NCBI GenBank assembly: GCA_963921935.1
Contig: OY998176.1
Span: 51,423,813 to 51,487,812 of the forward strand
Direction of reading: 5' to 3'
Origin: Galeruca laticollis
Lineage: Eukaryota; Arthropoda; Insecta; Coleoptera; Chrysomelidae
DNA length: 64,000 bases
The stretch's first letter is position 1. Each line of letters starts with the position of its first letter. The notes beneath the pieces were generated by a model. It worked only from the letters and a program-made list of their open reading frames with translations. It was not told the DNA's origin and searched no databases. Below, in pieces: positions 48,260-59,834 of the stretch. The translations under genes were made by a program, and so were the position numbers.

Positions 48260-49185
48260 CTATTTTAACACCAGGGCGCTCTACTTTCGACAGAAGTGCT
48301 GCCTCTATAGTTCGGTCTCGATCCCTATAGCTGACATCAGCGCACTCATTGTGGCACCAAGATTGACAGTTCTTACAACGAATCCACTTTTCTCTCGCTC
48401 TTGATTGAGAGAATAGCTCATTGCAGTGAAGGCAGCAGCATCAGAGTCGTCTTCTTCTTACCCTAAATATTCTTCCAAGATGGATTCATCATTAGAATTG
48501 TCGTCATTTGAAATGACAAGCTGGCGATTAACTGCCCTGCTTTGTTGTTTCCTTAGTTTCATTTCCTTTTCAATCACTTTTACTCTAAATTCATGCATTT
48601 CGGGTGTTGAATTCAAATGACCAGTTTTTCCACGTTTTCTGGCTTTTCTTCCATGAGTACCAATAGCTACAGCTTCGGGAAGAGGTAAAATTTCTCTCAC
48701 AGAGATGTCAAGAACTGACAATGAAGACAAGTTATGAACAGATGTACATGGTTGATATTGAACCCCTAATTTTATTTGGTTTTCGTTGATGACAGCTGAA
48801 TTCTCGGAAATCTGCTTATTAGTTGCTAAAGCTGGTGCAAACTGCCAGTCCTCAAAAATATGGCGATTGAAAGGTTAGATGCCAGTCTTTTTAAACGAGT
48901 TTATTGCATTTGATGGTACTGCACTTTTCAAATAGGCTTGATTGAGAAGACTTGCTATTTTAAATTGAGTCACTGCCTCTCCCGGGTTTTGAAGCAGCCA
49001 TTATTGGATTTCTTGATCGTAATACATATGAAGGGGACGAGAAAAACCAACGTCCAATGGTTGAACGTGATCAGAGCAGTGTGCAGGAAAGCAAAAAACA
49101 ATTACACCATTTTTTTTCGGAGACTGCAGAGATTCAAGACTTTTATGGATACTGTGGCCATCTAGTGGTTAAAGCACCTTATTCT
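48260..49185 (-). pseudogene. Tigger-C: C-terminal part of a pogo/Tigger-like transposase
   Basis: On the minus strand: LDGHS (second Asp, near 49,155), NGVIVFCFPAHCSDHVQPLD (third Asp, about 49,105-49,050), NPGEAVTQFKIASLLNQAYL, SAVPSNAINSFKKTGI, then an in-frame stop and PFNRHIFEDWQFAPALAT. A 90-codon stretch follows (48,730-48,458, with THGRKARKRGK), then a zinc-binding tail with WIRCKNCQSWCHNEC near 48,385-48,340. The HTH domains and first Asp are absent. No TIR can be assigned, so it is a relic. It shows that the Cys-rich tail is a standard part of these proteins. Confidence 0.8.
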
Positions 49186-49189
49186 CATT

Positions 49190-49843
49190 AGAAGCTTCAG
49201 CGTACCTTACGAATGCTAAAGATTTCGATACCAGACTGGATTTTTGTAACTGGCTCTCACATATGATACACGACGATCCTGAAATACTTTAACGAAGTAG
49301 GTGGACAGATGAGGCTACGTTTCATAATAATGGTAGTGTAAATCGACATAATATACACTATTGCAGGAGGTACAACATCAGGGTCGTTGGTCTGTAAATG
49401 TGTGATGCGGGATTCTAGGTGAAGAAATATTTGGGACTTTTTTTTATTGAGACTGTTAATGGAAAAAGATATTTAGATTTCTTTAAGCAACGAACTGCCA
49501 CATCTTTTAGAAGACATACCTTTGGCCATTCGTTGTGACATGATCTTGCAACATGATGGGTGCCCGGCACATTATTCTAGAGATGTTCGGAATTTCTCTG
49601 ATCAATCATACCATGGAAGATGAAAAGGACGTGGGAGTTTCTTTTATTTGGCCACTGAGGTCTCCAAACCTAACTTGTTTAGATTTTTATTTGTGGGGGC
49701 GAATAAAAGATCTCGTTTATGCCGATAGAACCGCAATAAGAGCTGACATGGTTGAAAGGATACGACAGAAAATACGAACTATTTCAAGGGCAGATATTGA
49801 AGCTGCTGTTGAACGATATTTCGAACATCTACGGCGGCACTAA
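49190..49843 (+). pseudogene. IS630/Tc1/mariner-type transposase fragment, broken
   Basis: The fragment begins near KDFDTRLDFCNWLS (49,213 on) and continues with SRWTDEATFHNNGSVNRHNI (first catalytic Asp, about 49,300-49,360) and LQHDGCPAHYSRDVR (second, 49,548-49,592). The last open part 49,553-49,843 gives RSPNLTCLDFYLWGRIKDLV (third acid is Asp) and a helical end (ADIEAAVERYFEHLRR). This set is typical of insect IS630-type transposases with DD-D catalytic triads. At least three frame changes make it inactive, and the HTH region is missing. Confidence 0.78.
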
Positions 49844-50045
49844 TTACGTAGTTATTAATTAAAGGTTTCAATAGTTCGATTTATCACATTATTTTAGAAT
49901 TCGTTCTCATTGTTAGTAGCGACAGCATTACTGTTCATTACTCGATAATAATTTTTAATTTCTGTTTCCCAAATTGAAAATGTATATGACATCTTTGCAA
50001 GGACGACGTATAGTCGGAGAGCTGGCTACGAAAAAGTGAACTGAT

Positions 50046-50640
50046 AAGGTGCATTCACGAATTTTGTATAAAATGTCACCTTGGTACCTGATAAGTACGT
50101 AGCGTTGCCGTCAGAACGATCTCCCGGGGCGGGAGGCGTGGGTGGACGGTCAAAGTCGTAAATTTATATTTAGAAAAAAATGATAAGGTGCAGTCCTGAA
50201 ATTCAGTAGAGTTATATTTTTTTACTGTAGGAATCGAGGAAAATTATTGTCAGAAGTATAGGTCGGGGCTTAAAGACTATCAGAAGTGGACAAAGTTGTA
50301 AAAAAATTGTTGAAATTTAAACCACAAGGTGCAGTTCTGACAATTGCATTTTTATATTTTTTATGGCCTACTGAACCAGTATATAAATTGTCAGAAGTCT
50401 AAATAATGGCTAAGTACATGGAAATTGATAATATGGCCGGAAGTCGTTGAAGCGGCTATCGCAACGAAAAGCAATCTTTCGAAGCTTTTGTTTCAAATTT
50501 AAATAACAAGGTGCAGATCTGGCTATAACTTGTTTTTAATTTTTACGTAGTTATTTAACTAAGTATGCAATGACAGACGGCTAAGGAAGAGAAATATTTA
50601 AAAACACATAAAAATCGTAAAATGCCGAGTAAGCGCTAAT
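50046..50640. repeat. Degenerate tandem repeat, about 140-bp units
   Basis: Four diverged units each start with a (A)AAGGTGCA box: 50,046, 50,185, 50,326 and 50,508 (spacing 139, 141, 182). Units share pieces such as TCTGA-AATT, TTTTTATATTTTTT and TTGTCAGAAGT. The fourth unit also has an inverted partner at 55,931-56,052. Confidence 0.7.
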
Positions 50641-50642
50641 TT
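50519..50642 (+). repeat. Inverted repeat, left copy (about 120 bp)
   Basis: The reverse complement matches 55,931-56,052 at roughly 90 percent by eye, including TTAGCGCTTACTCGGCAT and CTTCCTTAGCC. The two copies bracket the 50.8-54.2 kb PIN-like gene. Confidence 0.85.
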
Positions 50643-50917
50643 ATTTCTGTACTTTTGGCATTTGTTATTTTTAATATTTTTGTAATAATTTTATTATAAC
50701 AAAGTTAATAGTAGAGAAAGTGAAATGTAAGTATAAATAATTACATAAATATTGTTTTATAATTTGTAAAAAATATATTTAAAAAACAATTAACACTCGC
50801 AATCTGACTGCTCATGTTCATCCTCGTCACTAGCGTACTCAATGTGTGATTTATCATCTGAAAACATAAATTATTAACATTAAAATTGAATATTTTTTTC
50901 AATGTACGAATCATGTA

Positions 50918-50954
50918 TAGTAAAAACCAAATAAATAAAGTTGCGTTTACGTCA
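50918..50954 (+). repeat. Left TIR of the IS630-type transposon
   Basis: TAGTAAAAACCAAATAAA plus TAAAGTTGCGTTTACGTCA; it matches the inverted right end except for a 4-base TAAA insertion and one G/A difference. Confidence 0.88.
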
Positions 50955-51351
50955 CCAAGGGCGTATTTCTATCGCATGTGTGGCTACATTTCTCTCGAAA
51001 AGTGCATATACTTAAATTTGTTAATTAATCGGTTCTAAAGATAACCCAATCAATAAAAAAACTTTTGTACCAAAATAATGTATAAGCAATATAGCTTGGG
51101 TTTGGACGTCCCTCGATGTAAACATTTGTGTTAAAATTTTCATAAAGAAGCCTCCAATTAATGACGGTGAAATAGTCACTGCCAGAAATAATGTCATGTT
51201 GCCGCGTTATTGGTGACTTTTCTACTCGTGTATTGTCATCGATTTTTGAGGTTATAGTTACGTGCTTTATAAAATTCTTGTGAGAAATATTTATAATCAA
51301 AACTGTTTTTGTTTTCAAAACAACAAAGAATTTTGTTCTGTGATTGTTAAA

Positions 51352-52941
51352 ATGCCCAAACAGCTGAATAGCCGATGCAAAGAACTTGTGGCTTCATTAG
51401 TAAATTATTTTGACCAAGAAAGGAATAATAATGGTCCTTTGTTGCCCTTAAATGCTGTACAAGAGATAGTTAATACGTGTATAAAATATCCTTACTTTAT
51501 TTTACGAAAATTTCTATCATTTTAGCGTGTAGCTGCTGCTTTAAAAATCAGTGTAAGAACAGTAAGCAAAATTTGTCAAACAAAGAAAAAAGGTGAAGAG
51601 TTTGAGTCACCAAAGAAAAAACGTTGCGCTCATAAACGAGTAACAAATACAGAAACTTTAAATACAAGCTCTATTCGTGATACCATTTACAACATGTACC
51701 AGAGAAGTAAGTATAATTACGACAATTGTATGTTTAACATATTTTTATTTCTGTATGCTTTTAGAATAGCACATAACGATTCAATCATTGTGGTCCCAAC
51801 TAAGAGAAACAGAATTATTTAATGGTAGTACCACTTCTTTAAATAGATTGCTCAAAGAACTTGGGTTTAAGTGGATGAAAGATAATCCACGACGAGGACT
51901 TATGGAATTACCTAATGCTGTTTTGAAAAGAGTAGAATTCTTAAGATATTATAAAGAAGCAAAGGACGAAGGTATATACCAGTTTGTGTTCATCGATGAA
52001 ACCTGGATATTTCAAAATGGCATCATAGGTCATTCATGGCAAAATGAAAATATCAAGAGTGTTAAAACCACTAAAACGGATGGCAAAAGGTTTGTTGTAT
52101 TGCAAAACATAAGTGGTTACTTAAACATTATATAAATAATATTATTACAGATATATTATACTCCATGCTGGAAGTGAAAACGGATTTATTGAAGGTGCTG
52201 AAGCAATATTTTGTTCAAAAACCCAACTTAATGATTATCATGGGGAAATGAACCAGGCAAATTTCTTGGAATGGTTTGAATATCAGTGGCTGCAAAATTT
52301 TGAGAATACTTCTCTAATTATACTTGATATTGCACCTTATCACAGTATGTTATTTCATAAAACTCCAAATACACGATGGTCAAAATGTGCTATTCAGGAA
52401 TGATTGACAGAAAAAAACATAAAAAAACATTCCCTATTCTCACATGATGTTCAAAACAGAACTGTTGCAAATCGTTTCTCAGTAAATATACAGATATATT
52501 CTTACTTATTGCCATTTATTTTAAACATTTTTTTTTTTTTTTTTAGAAATAAGCCACCAATCAAGTAAATAGTGGACGATATGGCAGAACAGTATGGACA
52601 CAAAGTTTTACGTCTTCCTCCTTACCATTGCATATTCAACTATATCGAATTAATTTGGGGCATAGCAAAAAATTAATACAATCGGCATACTGGTAGGGAT
52701 GGTAAGTAACAGTGCGAATAACTGCCTGAACATGTGGCACGAAGCACTGCACATGATAACTCCTGATATGTGGAAAAATTCTATACAACATACTGAAAGA
52801 GAGATATTTAAATGGTATGAGAGGGAATGAATATTTGATCGTCCAGAAATTAGTCCGATAGTTATAAATTTTAATAGTGAAGAGAGTGACACTGATGTTG
52901 AATCAGATGAAGAAAATGAACAAGAATTTGAATCTGCCTAG
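51352..52941 (+). pseudogene. IS630-type DDE_3 transposase with several introns, probably inactive
   Basis: ATG 51,352 opens MPKQLNSRCKELVASLVNYF (HTH region), with an intron ending TTTTAG before RVAAALKISVRTVSK. Catalytic pieces: VFIDETWIF (first Asp, about 51,990), GKR then YIILHAGSENGF across an intron ending ATTACAG, LIILDIAPYHS (second Asp, about 52,320) and LRLPPYHC...YIELIWG (Glu, about 52,650). The end is ALHMITPDMWKN and an acidic tail with a stop at 52,939-52,941. At least four introns are implied, for example GTAAGTAT...TTTTAG at 51,708-51,766. Lesions: the first donor reads AT where GT is expected, an in-frame TAG follows the second acceptor, plus later stops. Introns are unusual for this superfamily. 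Confidence 0.8.
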
Positions 52942-53313
52942 TTTCATTTAACAATATGTTGAATTGTTTAATGTCAGTTTTTGTCTTTGATAATACGTTC
53001 ATTATTAAACATATTTTATTTTATTGCTTGTATTTTTATTATATTTATGTATTGAAAGATTTGGTAAGTCAGTAATAACTTTACCATTTTTATTCTAAAA
53101 TTCCTTACTTTGTGATTTAATTAACAAAAAATGTAAATGAAAAAACTCCATACTATATTATACGAAAACTATCAAACCATCGATAATTTTGTAGTCTTCA
53201 TTTATAATATTGTGAAATTTTCTACATTTACGTTTTTTTGTTGACTTCAGTTATTTTCTGTTAATTTCCATATTTCGTTAACACTCTGACAACGCTACAA
53301 ATGTTCACAATAA

Positions 53314-53346
53314 TGACGTAAATGCAACTTTATTTGGTTTTTACTA
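53314..53346 (-). repeat. Right TIR of the IS630-type transposon
   Basis: Reverse complement of the left TIR, followed by the TA duplication at 53,347-53,348. Confidence 0.88.
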
Positions 53347-54289
53347 TAGTAGAATATTCAACCTTTAGCTCCAGATTCTTCATTATCGTCTTTTCGGATA
53401 ACATCGTTGACTGTTAAAGGTAGTTGAGGTCCTTCAAACTATTTAAATTCATATGTTGAATCTTGTTGTATCCAGCCGCAATCTGTAGGTTCGAGTTCCG
53501 TTGGAACTTTCAGGTAAGCATTTCTCCATACATTTGAGATGTATCTCGCCCTTTCAAATTGCTGACGTAGTTCCGACTGACAAGGAGGCAAACTTGATGC
53601 ATCGAAAAATTTTACTGTTTTTTTTTATGAAATGGTTCGTTTACATCTGTTATTTCATAATTTCTTAGAAATATCTCGAATCGAGTACTATTCACTAGTT
53701 GCAGTTGTTTTTTTCGAAGTGATTTCATACAAGTGGCTAGTGTATACTTCTAAAACTTGGAAAACTTCATCTATGTTACACGATATATCTCCGAGATCTG
53801 AAAAAGCCTTCGTGTACTTCTGTGATTGTGACATGATTTTAAAGGGGCGTTGTTTCCCTTTTCAAAAAAATGCAGGGTTGTAATCACATCCTGTAAATGC
53901 GTGGAAGCCAGGTAACGCTTTACATAAATCGTCTCCCAGAAAATCAGATAGTTGATTAACATCAATTATCCGTCTCTTATTCGATACACCACAGTCAATA
54001 CAGATGTTACTTTGTCTTTTTCGATGGTGCATGTTTCCCAGCAAAATGATTAAAATATCGGTGTCCGAACATCTAACAGTTATGTTGGTAGCATAATTAA
54101 TGTTCATGGCATGAAATACAATTTTGGTATCTGCTTCTTCGTGCCAGGGACATGAAAATTCATTGCTTTCAAAACTCTCGTCAAAACTTTTCGATTATAT
54201 TTTATTTTTCGTATTATTTATTCACTTTCTATAATTGCTTGAATACGAATTATTATTAAAAAGTCCGTTGTCTGTATAGCCAGTGAGTG

Positions 54290-55930
54290 CAGAATTTAGA
54301 AAAGCAGGGGGAAGAACAGTAAGTTATAGATTACCAACACAAGAAGAGCATTCTTCAAAAAACCTGAAACTTTTATAAAAGAAAATAACCACAATGGAAA
54401 AGAAATTACACACTTAGAACGGAAACAAAATTAAACTAAATGAAGCCAAAACACTTAATACAAATGGTAGAAAGGAGAAAATGAATTCAAATGATGGAGA
54501 AAAAGCAACAAGCACTTCAACTCGGGATGTGCTCTTGGGCAGCCAACGCAGTGTTAGAGTAGTACTCTGGAATGTGCAGGGATTTAAAAATCTCACCAAT
54601 TTTCTCGTTGAAGACTCGCATGTGCAATATTATTTCATATGTTTATGTGAAACGTGGCAGGCTACTGAGTCGCTATCTACTTGAATTTATGTCTATTAGA
54701 AACTTTTCATTAGTAAATGGTCATATTAATACTGACAGGCCTGCAAATTTTGTAATGCCTTGGGGCAAAGTGTTATTGATCTATGTTTCTGTTGTAATGA
54801 TAAACTAGGATTTGTTGACAAATTTAGTGTACTAGATCAATATTTGTCAGACCACTTCCCAGTACTTTCAACTGTCGGCCCTTTAATAAGGAATAAACCT
54901 AACATTGCATTTTCGGCCTCATTCACTAGCCTGAAATGGAACAATACTAAAACCATAGATTTCATTATGTCAATCCAACACCTGCCGAATGTAGGTATGT
55001 GTGGAGATGTAGATATTTTATATAATAATCTTTGTTCAAGTATTTGGGATGTAGCAAAAAATTTGGGTCTGTTTTCAACGAAAAAAATTAGTAATACAAA
55101 AAAACATCCTCGTAACTCTTGGTTTGATGTTGAATGTAAAGAGCTAAAGACTCAAGTAAAAATTAAATTAGAAGATTGCAAAAAATATGGGTTTTCAGAA
55201 CCATATAAAACTAATTACATTACTATAAAAAACGAATATAAGCAGCTAATTTTACAAAAGAAACAAGTGTGTGAAAAGTATGTTAAGGTTGCTCTTTCCA
55301 GTACTAGAAATCAGTCAGAGTTCTGGAAAACATTAAACTTATTTAGGCGCAGAAATAAATTCTGTCCGTTATCAATTGCGGAATGGGAGTCATTTTACGA
55401 ACACTTAACTACAATTAAAGTTAAAATGATAAAAGTTTTTTTGGCGTTGGAAATGAGTTTCTGGATTTACCTATAACACTCTCAGAACTTGATCAATCCC
55501 TGTTGGTGTGTAAATATGGTAAGGCTCCTGGTAGGGATGACATAACCTATGAGTTTCTGTAACACTTACCACAAAATTGGCGCTTATACATATGTCACTT
55601 ATATAATAAAATATTAGAATCAGGAAAAATTCCACTTGGCTGGTGTGACACAATTCTAACAATGCTTCATAAATTTGGGATTAGCTCTAAACACATTCGG
55701 ATACTAAAACAGATATATGATAAAGCAACATTCTCAATCAAGCAACAAAACTTATAAAGTAAAAAATACAACATCTCGGAAGGTGTCTTGCAGGGAGAAT
55801 CACTTAGTCCCCTAATTTTCTCTATTTTCATATCTGACATTGAAGATTATTTTCGCTTAAAAAATCTAAATGGACTTACTATTGACGGCAACAACGACGT
55901 ATTAATGCTTCAATACGCAGATGATATAAA
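54290..55930 (+). mobile_element. LINE-A copy 2: internally deleted
   Basis: The copy includes sequence missing from copy 1: an ORF2 start at 54,481 (MNSNDGEKATSTSTRD... then VRVVLWNVQGF, the endonuclease N-terminus). A deletion inside the endonuclease joins this to FSLVNGHINTDRP. The 238-codon stretch 54,760-55,476 covers the rest of the endonuclease (LSDHFPVLST) and the linker. In the RT a 292-bp segment is deleted at a CTTCA repeat. The copy ends at LQYADDI (55,930), just before the inverted repeat, so its 3' end and tail are lost. Confidence 0.88.
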
Positions 55931-56052
55931 AAATTAGCGCTTACTCGGCATCACGATTTTTATGTTTTTTTAAATATCTCTCTTCCTTAGCCTTCTGTCA
56001 TTGCATACTTACTTAAATAACTACGTAAAAATTAAAAACAAGAAAAAGCCAG
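55931..56052 (-). repeat. Inverted repeat, right copy (about 120 bp)
   Basis: See the left copy at 50,519-50,642. It begins immediately after LINE-A copy 2 breaks off in its YADD motif and ends before the BEL/Pao leader. Confidence 0.85.
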
Positions 56053-56699
56053 TATAAGGCTGCAAAAATTGGGCCAAGTCTTATAAATTTTTTTTCTTGC
56101 CAAATGATTTTTTAGATCAGCTTAAAATTAGTTGGAAAATAACTATGTATATATAAAAAATTTATCTGAATAAATTTCAGTCAATAAATTGAGAATTATT
56201 TGGAAGAATTTTTCTTTGTAAGTATCAATTGAAAATAGAAAAAGGTGGATAAATTTAATATACGACATGGTATTTTACGTGATTTCAAAAAATTTTGTGA
56301 TTTAAATTTGATTAGGTAATATAATTGTTTATTGAAATTTTATTCTTGATATTTGAGACGTGTACGTGGCGCAAAGTTTTACTGACATCCGTAGATGGCA
56401 GTTTTGGTAGTATTCCATCGTACCACAAATAAGCTTGTTAGAGACGCAAACGCATTTTGTATCGACTAATCGGTGATTCAGTACAATCGCAGCCACAAAT
56501 CCCCATCGAGGTTTGTTTACGTTTATTTGCAAGGCAAAATACAGCTTTTGATAATTTTAATAACTATTTTAATTTTGATAGTTATCTTGAAAATTCCATT
56601 TTAGCGTTGTCTTGAGATATACTAAAAGACGTTCTTACAGAACAGTGTGAATTCAGATATTTTGCAGATTAAAATTTAACATTTTGACATTATTTAGAA

Positions 56700-57895
56700 A
56701 TGGATCCGCCTGCGGACGTTGATAATTAAATAGCCAAGCTGGATAGGCTTCGCTGACGCGATTGAAGGAAATATATAGTTATGGTTTCAATAATACAAAT
56801 GATCAATTTTATAAACAAAATTTCTTAGTAAGGTATCAGTTTGTGGATAAAATTAACGATGAATTCCAAGAAAATCATTACGCAATCATTTCTTTAATTT
56901 CTACTGATGCAGAGTTCCAAACTAATGATCAAGTTAGAGCTAACGCACATAATGAAATTCTTCATCAGTGATTTCTAGTGCTGTCGATTCTTCGAATCAA
57001 AACAAAAATATTCGATTACCGAAAATAAATGTTCCTTTATTTGACGGCAATATTAAGTCATGGCCTGCATTTTATGATCATTATAGAAGTATATTTCATG
57101 AAAACACAAGTTTATCTAACAAAGAAAACTTCATTATTCGCTAACCTCGCTAAAGAATGAACCTTTTAATTTGATCAAGTCCATTCCAATGAGAGATAAT
57201 AATTATATCATTGCGTTTGATAGTAATTAAAAGTTATCAAAACACTAGATTTTTGGCTACAACCTATTTCTAGTGTTCAATGTTTACAAAAGGCAACTAC
57301 AGAAGAACTTAGACATTTATTGAACACTTTTACAGAAAATCTTACAGTATTAAAAGCTCTTAAATTTAATACGGATTCATGGGATTTCATTATTTCTAAT
57401 ATTTTGTTACAAAAATTAGATTCAAAGACTAGAACCAATTTCGACATTGATCATAGCAACATCGATATGCCTACCTATACACAATTAGTTACATTTTTGG
57501 AACAGCATTGCAAGGCTCTGGAATCGATTCAAACTACGGGTCCTTCATCTTTGAGTAAATAAAAGCATACAAATTCAAATCAAAATTCTCAATCTTCAAA
57601 ATTCAAAAATTTCAATTTTTAATAACCTTCTAAAACATCTAGTATGTCTTGGGCATATGATAATACTGTTGATGACCAACAACGCAATAATAAATGTGTC
57701 ATTTGTGCAACTTCTCATGCACTATATCGGTGTATGTATTTTTTGGAAAAAATTCCTAATGATAGACTAGCAGTCGTATAACAGCGTAAGTTATGTCGCA
57801 ATTTCTTACGTCCTAACCATTCGGTGCGACAATGCCCTTCTTCTTCAAGGTGTAAAACATGTGAATTGACCCATCATAGCACACTTCATTCAAAA
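56700..57895 (+). pseudogene. BEL/Pao gag, broken
   Basis: ATG 56,700 begins MDPPADVDN, followed by a stop and IAKLDRLR, a typical BEL gag start. Further pieces: LPKINVPLFDGNIKSWPAFY (57,020 on), HLLNTFTENLTVLKALKFNT in the open stretch 57,320-57,562, and zinc-knuckle text CVICATSHALYRC (C-x2-C-x3-H-x4-C, near 57,697) and CKTCELTHHSTLH. Gag would form the particle and bind RNA. Many stops interrupt it. Confidence 0.8.
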
Positions 57896-57963
57896 AAAAC
57901 TTAGATACAGCTTCTTCAAGTTCAAGCTCTTTTAGTTTAAATCCAGATAATCTGAATACTAAT

Positions 57964-58714
57964 GTGCAGTCCTCAGCGATTGAAACTTCACCTCCTCCAC
58001 CAAATGTGTCGCAGTCGATTAATACACTTCATTGTTCTGCTCGAACAAACAGCTGTAGCAACTCTACGGTTATGCTGTCAACGGCCGTAGTAGAAATCAA
58101 AGATACTTGGAGAAACTTTCAAAAAGCTAGAATTTCATTAGATACCGCTAGTATGGCTAACTTCATATCTGAAAAATGTGTCAATCGTTTAGGTTTACGA
58201 CGTCGCCCCATTTCGACACCTATTGAGGGTATTAACGATATAACTTCCAGTTCAAATAAAGGTATCACCCAATGCCTGATCAAACCTTGTGGTAAACCTG
58301 AGCCTACCTTCACTTTTGAAGCAATTGTTTTGCCAAAGGTCTGCTCCGAACAGCCAAACTAACTATTGGTACGCAAGGTTGGCACATATTAAAAATCTAC
58401 CCCTTACAGATAATCAAAACCACATTCCTGGTCCTACTGACATTTTAGTTGGAGCAGAAATTGTATTAGGTTCTTCGCGGATTTTGGGCCCCCTTGCTCT
58501 TGAACCTGTTTTTGGGTGGATTTTACAGGGTAAGACCACATGTGTTACTCCAAATACATCATTACTCAGTTGCCATGCTTCTTTAGAATTTCAAATCGAT
58601 TTTATACTAAGAAAATTCTGGAAGATAGAGCAACCTTCAATCTCTAATATTATATCCAAACAATTTGTTCACCGAGAACAGTCTGAAAAAGTTTGTTGTG
58701 CCACTTCCTTTTAA
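57964..58714 (+). pseudogene. BEL/Pao protease and pol linker, broken
   Basis: The open stretch 57,964-58,362 holds the aspartic protease: ARISLDTASMANFI (catalytic Asp in a DTA/DSG-type motif) and GINDITSSSNKGITQCLIKP. After a frame change, 58,289-58,714 gives IPGPTDILVGAEI and LEPVFGWILQGK, the conserved BEL pol segment before the RT. The protease would process the polyprotein. Confidence 0.8.
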
Positions 58715-58739
58715 ACACTCAGATACTCAGTTTGGAGAT

Positions 58740-59834
58740 ACATACACTCAAGCATACCTACCGACGTTTAAAATCACTGGAAAATTGATTATATAGAATA
58801 TCCGAACTTCAAACTCTTTATTCAGACTTTATAAATGAGTATCATCAAAAAAATTATATTTCCGAAGTTCCGTCTTCAGATTATCAATCCTCTTTAGCCT
58901 ATTATTTACCTCATCATTATATTCTAAAGCCAGATAGCATCTCTACCGAGATTCGAGTAGTATTTGATGCTAGTGCCAAAGATACAAAGGGGATAAGCTT
59001 AAACGATACATTATATAATGGTCCTAAGCTTCATCAAGACTTATCGACTATTTTACGTACTTTTCGTACATATCCAGTTGTATTCAGCTGTGATATTAAA
59101 CATAATATGTACTGTCAAATTTATATTAAGCCTGGACATAGAAAATATCAAAGGTTTCTCTGGCGCTTTTCAGACAAAGACGCAACTAAGGAGTATACCC
59201 TCCATGTGATAACATTCGGAGTCTCTTCAGCTCCATTTTTGGATCTTAAAACATTAAAAAAGTTAGCTACTCTTGAACAAAAAAATTATCGCTTCGCCTC
59301 GGACGTACTGAAGGAGTCAATTTATGTTGATGATATTGTAAGTGGCGCAAATTCCGTCGAATCAGTCATAAATATTCAATAAGACCTAATTACGCTTCTT
59401 AAAAAGGGAGGATTTGAATTAGGAAAATGGACAAGTAATCATCCTGCTCTATTATCAGCTGTTCCTGATGCTCAAATGCCTCTTACTTTCAATAATGAAG
59501 GTCCTAGAGTCGTAAAACTCCTTGTATTGCAATGGAATCCCAGTTCAGATATTTCTTTCTTATAAATTCACTTCTATCGAATCAAAATGTACGAAGCGTA
59601 GTATCCTGTCACATCTAGAATATTCGACCCATTGGGGTACATAGCCCCCCTAGTGTTTATGACCAAATATATCATTCAATTGCTTTGGTTATCGAATTGG
59701 GCTGGGATGATGAACCCTCTGATGACATTGTTGCACTTTGGGATCGATTTAAATATGAATTACCCAACCTATCTCAAGTTCAGTTACCAAGAATGCTTAT
59801 ATCCAAGACAGTTATTCGACTAGAAATACACGCG
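58740..59834 (+). pseudogene. BEL/Pao reverse transcriptase, broken
   Basis: Pieces in order: YYLPHHYILKPDS and EIRVVFDASAKDTKGISLND (58,940 on), GPKLHQDLSTILRTFRTYPV and FSCDIKHNMYCQI (catalytic Asp region, 59,080-59,130), YTLHVITFGVSSAPF, then YVDDIVSGANS (catalytic YVDD, 59,325-59,357). Downstream IFDPLGYIAPLVF (about 59,620) is the Pao-specific motif after the RT. The copy would encode the DNA-synthesis step. Several stops and frame changes are present. Confidence 0.85.

Larger units (their letters stand above)
50916..53348 (+). mobile_element. Complete IS630/Tc1-type transposon with intron-containing transposase
   Basis: Terminal inverted repeats start TAGTAAAAACCAAATAAA at 50,918 and, inverted, end at 53,346; they continue as GTTGCRTTTACGTCA on both sides, giving about 35-39 bp. 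The left end has an extra TAAA. TA flanks at 50,916-50,917 and 53,347-53,348 are the expected target duplication. The 2.4-kb element carries the transposase gene at 51,352-52,941. It is inserted in the predicted last intron of the PIN-like gene. Confidence 0.88.
50790..54185 (-). pseudogene. Gene with PIN/FEN-like signature, two recognised exons, broken
   Basis: The large exon (54,185-53,363) reads HEEADTKIVFHAMN, ITVRCSDTDILIILLGNM, ICIDCGVSNKRRIIDVNQLS and LPGFHAFTGCDYNPAFF, then after a frameshift at a T/A run KGNNAPLKS, FDASSLPPCQSELRQQFERA, WRNAYLKVPTELEPTDCGW and DDNEESGAK. A donor (AAAG|GTTGAA, GT at 53,362-53,361) leads to a last exon (50,857-50,790) reading DDKSHIEYASDEDEHEQSDC and a stop, preceded by TTTTCAG. 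The EEADT, SSDTD-like and TGCDY motifs recall PIN/XPG-type nucleases and occur in many insect and invertebrate element-associated proteins. The frameshift and stops suggest a pseudogene. The last intron holds an IS630-type transposon. Confidence 0.62.
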
